A DNA stretch of 64,000 nt from Sequoia sempervirens. Lineage: Eukaryota > Streptophyta > Pinopsida > Cupressales > Cupressaceae. Location: positions 491,358,711-491,422,710 of the forward strand of contig VDFB02270651.1 in NCBI GenBank assembly GCA_007258455.2. The letters run 5' to 3'. The notes under the pieces were generated by a model. The model searched no databases. It saw only the letters and a list, made by a program, of their open reading frames with translations, and was not told the origin of the DNA. This document shows, piece by piece, positions 59,701 to 64,000 of the stretch (the stretch's first letter is position 1; every line of letters begins with the position of its first letter). The position numbers and the translations under genes are program-made.

Positions 59701-61458
59701 GTGGTTATACTGATTTACCTTTACATCCTTTGTGTAAGACGTTCTTAAGTTTTTAAGCCTTGGTCCTACATTATTCGTAGGTGGTCCCTCTTTTAAAACA
59801 AGCTTTCTACATGTGCATATTTCTTCCACTTAAGTTCTTCTATTGCTCATCACTAAAATCCAACCCATTGGATTCATTACCATGATGATGAGCCTTGATC
59901 TCCCCACATGTCCGCATCTAATGGTTCTAGTGTAATTTTGGAGGTTTCAATTCACAAATCTAGTTCTTAAGAGATATACTTCTAGAATGCAACTATAGTC
60001 ATCCATCAAAAATTCATCGAATGGTCATGGTCCATAATGACACATGGTCACTGAAACTTGGAACCTTAGAACCAAATTCTGAAGTTTCAAAGTTTTCAAA
60101 ACCTCCAACCCACCGACTACATAGATGACCAAGAAATACTTGCAACTAAGGTTAGGAAAAGCACCAAAACCTTGAATTTGGTGAATTAAGATAGGAAAGG
60201 TGGCAAGGACAGTTCATTTATGAAGTGAAGATTGTGGGTATATTTTAGCAAGTGGACATGACTAGAGGATCAATGGGTAATTAAGATCAATACGTGTGGA
60301 TTTTGGAAAATTATTACCTCTTGACCCTCGATTAGCGAAGTTAGACTAACAATTCATCAAACGTTCATGGTTAGATTGATTTGCAATGACACTTCGCCGC
60401 TGCATTTCTTTTATTAGTTTGATATTATGTTTAATTTTCCAAAAAAAATTCTTAAGCATTTGAAAATAGGTTTAATTTTTGAATGAATTTTATTTTTTAG
60501 TTTGAAAAAAAGTTTTAATCGCCAACAAAATTACTGCGGGTTTGAAAATCTGGTTTAAAAATAGGTTTAATTCACCCGAAATATTTTATTGGTTTGAAAA
60601 TAGATTTTAATTGCCAGTGGAAAAAATTTAGTGTTTTTAAAAAATTTCCATTTCGCTAGGATTTTCCATAGACTTATAGTGATTAGAAAATATTTTCCAA
60701 TGGACGTTTTTTTTTCACGAAAATAAAAAAAAATTACTACTAAAATTAATATTTTTATCAGGAAGTATACAATTTTTTCTATGATTTTACACCTTCACTG
60801 AGGGGGGGGTTTCTTAAAGTTTTCCGTGGTAACAAGTCTAGAAATGGCTTTATATCTGGTACATAGTTTTGAATTGGTGTCAATTTCTCATATTTTGTGT
60901 GAAGGTGATCTTGACGCAGATCGCTTATCCAATTTAGGGGTAGATGGGAAATCCTTAAAAAATATGTGGATGTAACAAGAAGCCTAATCTTCTGCGAGGT
61001 TCGACGAGCACCTTTCCACATAGGAACTTGTGGAAAGGTCGGGGTCCTTTTTGGAAAGGTGGCAAGTCTAGTTGGCATGTTGTTAGTACTCCATGTGAGC
61101 GGTGTGTGGGCCTTAACCTAGAATGATGTCAGATCAAGCTAGTTTTCCATAGGGTGGCAATGTGATGTTTCATTACTACTTTTGTGCCTCAAGCGTCAAC
61201 ATTTACAAAGTCATGATGAGCTAGTTTGATGGACTAATAGGCGGATATGGATTTCCTCCCTGCTAGCGATCCTTGATGTTGAATTTTACATGATTACTTC
61301 CAAGAGCAAGATCCTAGGAAATTTGGGTGGGCATGCACATTGTTGCACAAAATTATAAGTGTGGCATGCTCTAAAGGAAACGGTTCTTTAAATGAGTGAG
61401 GGTGGCATGTCCTTGGCACAGTTTGGTCATTTTTCCTAGTGTAGCTCTATCTGTAGTC
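59701..61458. other. Non-coding AT-rich spacer
   Basis: It holds the short third copy of the dispersed repeat (60055-60175) and a partial copy of the 56.8-59.7 kb unit end. The minus-strand frame at 60779-61078 has no recognisable motif and I do not call it a gene. Confidence 0.5.
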
Positions 61459-62120
61459 ATGGCGGAAAAGTCAAAGTTCAATGTTGAGTTCTCATCGAAG
61501 GCATTGGTGAGCATGGGGCTTGATACCCCCATCCACTTGGAATGTAAGAGTCGGCAAATGACCTTCAAGGTGATTACCAACTAGCAGTTGAAGCATATTA
61601 TGCTTAGGATCGGCCTACATGTGATTGTCACAGTCAAAATGGTGTTAGGCAAGGAGCACCTATCAAACCAAGAGACATTCTGGGTTAACACCCACATTGT
61701 GTCTAGGTTCTTGGCCTCAATACTTGATGTGTGCACTCAGAAAGTAGAGGCAAGGGTGATCATTTGCAAGATCTTCAAGAAAGAGCTCTTGGGTGGTTTG
61801 GATGAAATTCTACGAACGTCTCTTCTAGGTCATGGAGCACCGTGGCCAAGAGATCTCCCTCTGGTCAAGGTTCCTGGTGAGGTAATAAAGGTTTACCCTT
61901 TGCTTCTAGAGTCAAAAGGAATGGCTTTAGTAAGGCATCATCAAGTTGTGGCTTATGGGGTAAGTTTTCTTAAGAAATTGTTGATGTTAGAGCCTATAGA
62001 TGGTTTTGAATAGGTCACTGAATTCAACCAATTATTTTCTAAGATGAATGGCTTCTAGGAAATGAAAGGGTGTTTGGAAAGTTTTGTGTCTAAGTATTAT
62101 GGTTTTAGATATTATAAATG
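61459..62120 (+). pseudogene. Broken ORF of unknown function
   Basis: From the ATG at 61459 one frame of about 220 codons reads 'MAEKSKFNVEFSSKALVSM', 'SNQETFWVNTHIVSRFLAS' and 'HHQVVAYGVSFLKKLLML'. It carries stops at 61582-61584, at 62011-62013 and two more before 62120, each possibly from Gln, Trp or Arg codons. Frame continuity across stops suggests a former gene or element ORF. No motif or membrane segment identifies it and no element ends were found around it. Confidence 0.35.
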
Positions 62121-63339
62121 AAGGCAGCCTAGTTTGTTCATAGACAAATACTATAATTTGGCTTGGTTTGGCCACAACTGGTAACCATTTTTTGGATTTT
62201 TTTGGCTGCCCGATGTCGTCTAGAAATCCTTAGTGGACCATTGCAGTGGTTCAGCTAGTGTCAGTTTGCTAGGGTCTAGGTGGATCCATTGTTTGGGTTG
62301 TAGATCTGAGTTTTTTGGGGTATCATCTCTCCATATTTCTTGCTATGCAGATGCTTGTACTAAATTTTTAAATATTAATAAAAATTTCCTTACATATCAA
62401 TATATATATATATTATATTTTTTATAATACAAATTACATTATATATAATATAGCTATATTTATTATTATTTATAATATTATATTCTATAATCATAATTAT
62501 TAAATATAGATCTAAAATTATTATAAATAATAATTAATACAAATAAAATTATATATAATATAATTATATTTATTATTATTATATTAGATATAAATATATA
62601 TATATTATTATATATTATTATATATAATGTTCTATTTAATAAACATTATTAAATTATAGAGTACAAATTAAATTAACATATAAACAATCAAATAGTTTAA
62701 TTGATCTTGAGAGAGAAGGAAAAATAAAGAGAGCTAGAAGGGAAGACAATTCTATATAGAGGCCCGTATATGTATCAAGAGAGAGAAACTCAAAAGATAG
62801 AGAACAAGAGAAAGAGAGAGATTTAGATAGATAGATAGCGAGGAAGGGAGAGGGGGAAGTACAAAGAGATAAAATATGTTAAAATCAATCAATATATTAA
62901 TGAAGTAAAATAGTTGTTATTATTTTCTTTTATAAATACATATTGTTAAAATAACATCATTTGATAAATGGTCCACCAATTGACCTCATATACTTCACAA
63001 ATGAATGAAAAAAAATGAGACCTAGAATTTTACCTAATTCACCTTCCACACCTATTTGTGTATCCATTGCACATAAGATGTGATTGCTAGTTTTATATAA
63101 ATTTTAATAATGAACTAAACAATAAATTTTTGGATCATTGGTATCTCTTTTTCACTTCTTTCATGGTTTCCAAACACCATCCGATGAAGCTCAACTTTTT
63201 GGAAACTTTCACCATAATATCTTTATGCTTAACTATCCAACCCAATTTTGAACACCACATCATATAACAACTCAAATCAAACCAAAAATGTTATATAATT
63301 TAACGAACAGTCAAAATACTCCCCTGTTACAAATGTATA
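62121..63339. other. AT-rich and GA-rich low-complexity spacer
   Basis: About 62390-62680 is almost pure A/T with TATATA and TTATTA runs. About 62700-62870 is rich in GAGA runs (AGAGAGAAGG, GATAGATAGATAG). The rest is plain AT-rich sequence with nothing recognisable. Confidence 0.7.
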
Positions 63340-64000
63340 GGGTATGTGTAGGATCATTATAGAAAAAATAGGCCCTTAAGTGGCAAAAAATTGAGAAAAA
63401 TCAAAGTTAGGCAACTTGACGTAAAAATTTGAATAAGTTATCTATATTATTTCAAAAATATGTAAGAATAGAATCTATAGCAAATTGAATGTAGTTTTTA
63501 AACTACTAGGTTTATTTTTATTTTTTAAATCTATTTGGTGAAAATTTGAAATTTCAATGCAATAGTACTTAAATTTCAAGGGAAAAATAAGAAGTGTTTG
63601 TCTGACCACCCTAATCACAATAAAATGATAATATTTTTTTATGATATTTTAGGTATAAGTAGAGGACTCATGTCCTGATGTGATGCATATTTTTTTGTAA
63701 TTTTTTTCTAAGTAAATAATTAATTATGATTTTTTTATTACAACTTTTAAAAAATATTAAAAATTGTATGTTTGGCCACCTCAACTTGGTCAAAACTTCA
63801 TGAAATTCATTTTTTTTTTAATCTTATAGTATGTGAAGCATAGAATGTGACGCATGTTTTGGATTCAAAAAATGTGATACCGTTTGAAAGCTATAGATTT
63901 TTTTCAATCAGCTAATCAATTGAGACTTTCGTCGTAATTCAAATAGAAAATAAATAAAATTATTTATTAAATTCAAAGTAAAGTATAATTTATATTGGTA
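63340..64000 (+). mobile_element. Inverted-repeat DNA transposon, copy 3 (cut by window edge)
   Basis: It starts GGGTATGTGTAGGATCATTA and follows 22934-23713 closely to the window end, which falls about 100 bp before the expected right terminus. The left flank is TATA. No ORF. Confidence 0.85.

Noticed and set aside
60779..61078. Minus-strand frame of 99 codons, basic and proline-containing
   Set aside because: No motif, no neighbouring coding signal and no second copy; too weak to call.

Overview
The window looks like intergenic DNA of a large-genome seed plant, possibly a gymnosperm (low confidence on the clade). The DNA is AT-rich. It shows no intact host gene, tRNA or rRNA. Nearly all of it is layered, decayed transposable elements: L1-type LINEs, Ty3/gypsy chromoviruses, Ty1/copia and a small inverted-repeat DNA transposon. 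No coding region here is intact.

Layout. A plus-strand LINE (LINE-A) starts at the left edge and runs to 3073. It resumes at 18137-19739, and a probable tail lies at about 45150-45640. The first gap is filled by a minus-strand gypsy-derived LTR element (element 1, 3074-18136). Element 1 was itself hit by a gag-only LTR element (element 2, 6876-13516) and by an inverted-repeat transposon (14005-14811). The second gap holds element 3, a minus-strand chromovirus with LTRs longer than its interior (19740 to about 32864). Its left LTR carries a second copy of the inverted-repeat transposon. A tandem Ty1/copia element (32865 to about 45140) sits in the edge of its right LTR. From 47040 to 56163 the minus strand carries a second LINE (LINE-B) and an extra ORF1-like pseudogene. 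From 56.2 to 62 kb there are duplicated non-coding repeats and one broken unknown ORF. A third, truncated copy of the inverted-repeat transposon starts at 63340 and runs off the edge.

Main discovery. Element 1 has LTRs, a tRNA-Met-type primer site and a polypurine tract. Where gag should start, however, it carries a long minus-strand reading frame whose first ~200 residues closely resemble the HEAT-repeat region of plant PDS5, the sister-chromatid cohesion cofactor. The frame continues through unrecognised and coiled-coil sequence for about 840 codons once the two later insertions are discounted. Of the pol gene, only the integrase C-terminal half and a chromodomain remain. This looks like a retrotransposon that traded gag-pol for a captured host gene and depended on a helper.

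How the parts relate. The insertions give a relative order: LINE-A, then elements 1 and 3, then element 2, the inverted-repeat transposons and copia. Premature stops in the LINEs and the PDS5-like frame are mostly explained by single C-to-T or G-to-A changes in Gln, Arg or Trp codons, as expected for heavily methylated silent DNA. All domain calls come from reading translations by eye; no database search was run.
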